From: Methanocalculus alkaliphilus
Lineage (GTDB): Archaea > Halobacteriota > Methanomicrobia > Methanomicrobiales > Methanocorpusculaceae
Reading direction: 5' to 3'
Length of the DNA stretch: 64,000 nt
Assembly: GCF_024170505.1 (NCBI RefSeq)
Contig: NZ_JALJYG010000004.1
Coordinates: 62,001-126,000 of the forward strand
Shown: piece by piece, positions 62,611-64,000 of the stretch
Layout: each line of letters starts with the position of its first letter
How positions within the stretch are numbered: position 1 is the first letter of the stretch
The notes under the pieces: generated by a model
Told to the model about the DNA's origin: nothing
The model's database searches: none
Seen by the model: the letters and a program-made list of their open reading frames with translations, nothing else
Position numbers and translations under genes: made by a program

Positions 62611-63227
62611 CAACCAGAGAGTATCTGGTTTTCCTTGTATCGCAGAACGAAAACAATGGGGGTTCAATATCTATAGGGTAGGCCTCAGAGGGGTGTGGGC
62701 GACATCAGGGTGGGTTTTTCCCCGCCCTTCACATCATTCTTACATCATTCTTGGCAAAATGAAACTCCTTGTGAGTGGGCGATGATTTGATTGGAATATT
62801 TGCCTCCTGGATCCTTTTTTTATGGCATCCGAATAGATTGGAGGTATCTGTCGGTATCCGGACTCATGTTGTCCGGTGGGGTAATTGCACATACCTCCCT
62901 GTGGTTCGGGGCGCTCAAACCTGCTATCGGAGGTTGGCTGGATCGCCCGGGGGATTCTGTTCTTCAGGCCGGTGCTCTTGTTTGGAGATCTCTTTTTTTG
63001 CAAGCCGGGTTTGGTCAGTCCGGGGTGTTGATCTGATGGCTTCCATGATGGTGGATAACCGTTTGGGGTTATGGGCAATGATGGGCTGCATGGGCTGGAG
63101 GGTGTGTTGGATCCTGTTGCCGGTCAGGCGCTGCATGATCGGGTCGGGTCTTCTGGTCTGGGGTTTTGATTTTGGGTATCGACGGAACTGGTGCAACTGC
63201 CTCTTCTGACCCTTTTCTGATCTCAAA

Positions 63228-63253
63228 TTGCGCAGAATAGCAATTCTGCGCAA
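63228..63253. repeat. Perfect 11 bp palindrome with 4-base loop
   Basis: TTGCGCAGAAT and ATTCTGCGCAA flank AGCA. It is followed by three related AT-rich units (ATAACCCTATTG at 63256, ATAAACCTATATTG at 63281, ATAACCTTTATTT at 63311). It could be a strong hairpin in RNA, a transposon end or an operator upstream of the minus-strand frames. Confidence 0.75.
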
Positions 63254-64000
63254 AAATAACCCTATTGTACTGCTGGATAAATAAACCTATATTGCCATCA
63301 GATATCGAAAATAACCTTTATTTAAGGTTTTTATGATCGCACTCATCTCTTCATCTCTTCGATGGATTCTGTTCGTTGATCTCCCGGTGGCAAGGTGGCA
63401 CATGGTACCTGCCTCCAATCCCTTGTGGATCAGATCGGTTGCCGGGTATATAAAGGATCGTTCTATCGTCGATGTAGTGGACTTTTCGGTGCAAAAGGTA
63501 TTGTCGGTAGGTCTCTCCTGAGAACATGGCTCCAGATGGCGATATGTGGGTGGTCATTTTGGATCCCGGGGTTGGCTGGTCTGCCTCTTCCGGGTCGATA
63601 TCCTGAATCGGATTGGGCTGATCTTCATCGGAGTTCATCCGGAGGTGCCGCTCTGAACGATCGGTAATTGCAGGGGTGGACTGTGGCGCGGGATATCTCC
63701 TGCTCCGTCACGATCCCTGGCTGGGATGATGCCTGGTCTGGTGCTGAAGGTGCAGCGTTGGCGACTTCTGAAGATTGAAGAGATGGTCCTCTATGCTGGT
63801 GGTGATGGTCCTTGGCAATGATGTGGTGTCTGGGCACTCTGTGCTCGCCAGATGGCCGGGTGATGGGGGTGGTGCCTCCCTGTCTTTCGGAGGGGTGCCC
63901 CTTGGCATCGTGATCTGGATATGGATATTGCAGGCTCTCTTCTCGTACGCTTGAGTCGCTGATACATTCTGATGGTTGGGCTGGTTCTCGGTGGTGGTCG

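Larger units (their letters stand above)
62196..64000. other. Region without recognisable genes, accessory in character
   Basis: About 1.8 kb to the window edge. Several frames of 60-145 codons exist on both strands. The plus-strand ones are Trp/Cys/Gly-rich and the minus-strand ones Pro/His/Gln/Arg-rich, and neither resembles the codon use of the surrounding genes. On the minus strand two frames abut with ATGA (63351-63638 and one open from 63625 to the edge), which is the best coding candidate, but I recognise no family. The stretch also holds a three-unit tandem repeat and a palindrome with nearby repeats. It may be decayed mobile DNA. Confidence 0.5.

Noticed and set aside
62775-63209. 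145-codon plus-strand frame rich in Trp, Cys and Met
   Set aside because: Composition is unlike any protein in the window, there is no ribosome site and no family resemblance.

Overview
The window is archaeal and comes from a methanogen. The evidence is two methanogenesis-marker genes (marker 2 and marker 4/MtxX), a formylmethanofuran:H4MPT formyltransferase, an archaeal histone, GatDE, the RFC large subunit, ribosomal protein L10e, diphthamide enzymes, an archaeal-type SAM synthetase and DacZ, together with BRE/TATA promoters and GGAGG/GGTGAT ribosome sites. The moderate GC content, the reductive half-TCA gene set and the overall gene content fit the Methanomicrobiales. That order-level assignment is an inference, and no genus is claimed.

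Layout. 1-5.4 kb: four minus-strand surface proteins with type IV pilin-like N-termini (PKD, LamG and repeat domains). 5.5-9.6 kb: a radical SAM protein coupled to uppS, a convergent degenerate uppS paralogue, and PolX. 9.7-13 kb: a RecA/KaiC-like protein, a KaiC-like/GTPase fusion, dph5 and a doubled DUF357 protein. 13-21 kb: membrane and housekeeping genes (flippase-like protein, BFN-domain protein, hisE, NusA-like protein, SIMPL protein, LysE, a repeat lipoprotein, radical SAM, nitroreductase, 5-FCL, ftr). 21.4-25.5 kb: a tungstate-type ABC operon and a receiver/histidine-kinase hybrid. 25.6-35.2 kb: tRNA-Thr, DUF2070, dph6, PfkB kinase, UPF0212, nitroreductase, two small hypotheticals, then argH-gatD-gatE. 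35.4-38.1 kb: an SsuABC/TauABC-like operon whose binding protein has its two lobes in swapped order.

38.2-49 kb is the metabolic core: rpl10e, two-subunit fumarase, korDABC, sucCD and the diadenylate cyclase dacZ in a tightly overlapping string, then SAM synthetase and hisG-hisA-hisB. Fumarase, succinyl-CoA synthetase and 2-oxoglutarate:ferredoxin oxidoreductase together make most of the reductive branch that leads to 2-oxoglutarate; fumarate reductase is not in the window. 49-55 kb: histone, marker 4 and marker 2 genes, rfcL, UPF0146, archaemetzincin, a stand-alone Cas1 homologue and acylphosphatase. 55-60.7 kb: a 1208-residue all-helical protein of unknown function, a phosphohexomutase (glmM-like) and a conserved archaeal DUF. 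61-62.2 kb: a TnpB-only IS200/IS605-type element bounded by matching hairpins. 62.2-64 kb: no recognisable gene, but repeats and palindromes that suggest an accessory or decayed mobile region.

The most notable items are the Cas1 homologue without any CRISPR context and with a His where the catalytic Glu should be; the two-gene cis-prenyltransferase whose complementary motif losses predict a heteromer; the apparently circularly permuted solute-binding protein; the degenerate KaiC/GTPase pair; the coupling of c-di-AMP synthase to the reductive TCA operon; and the giant solenoid protein.
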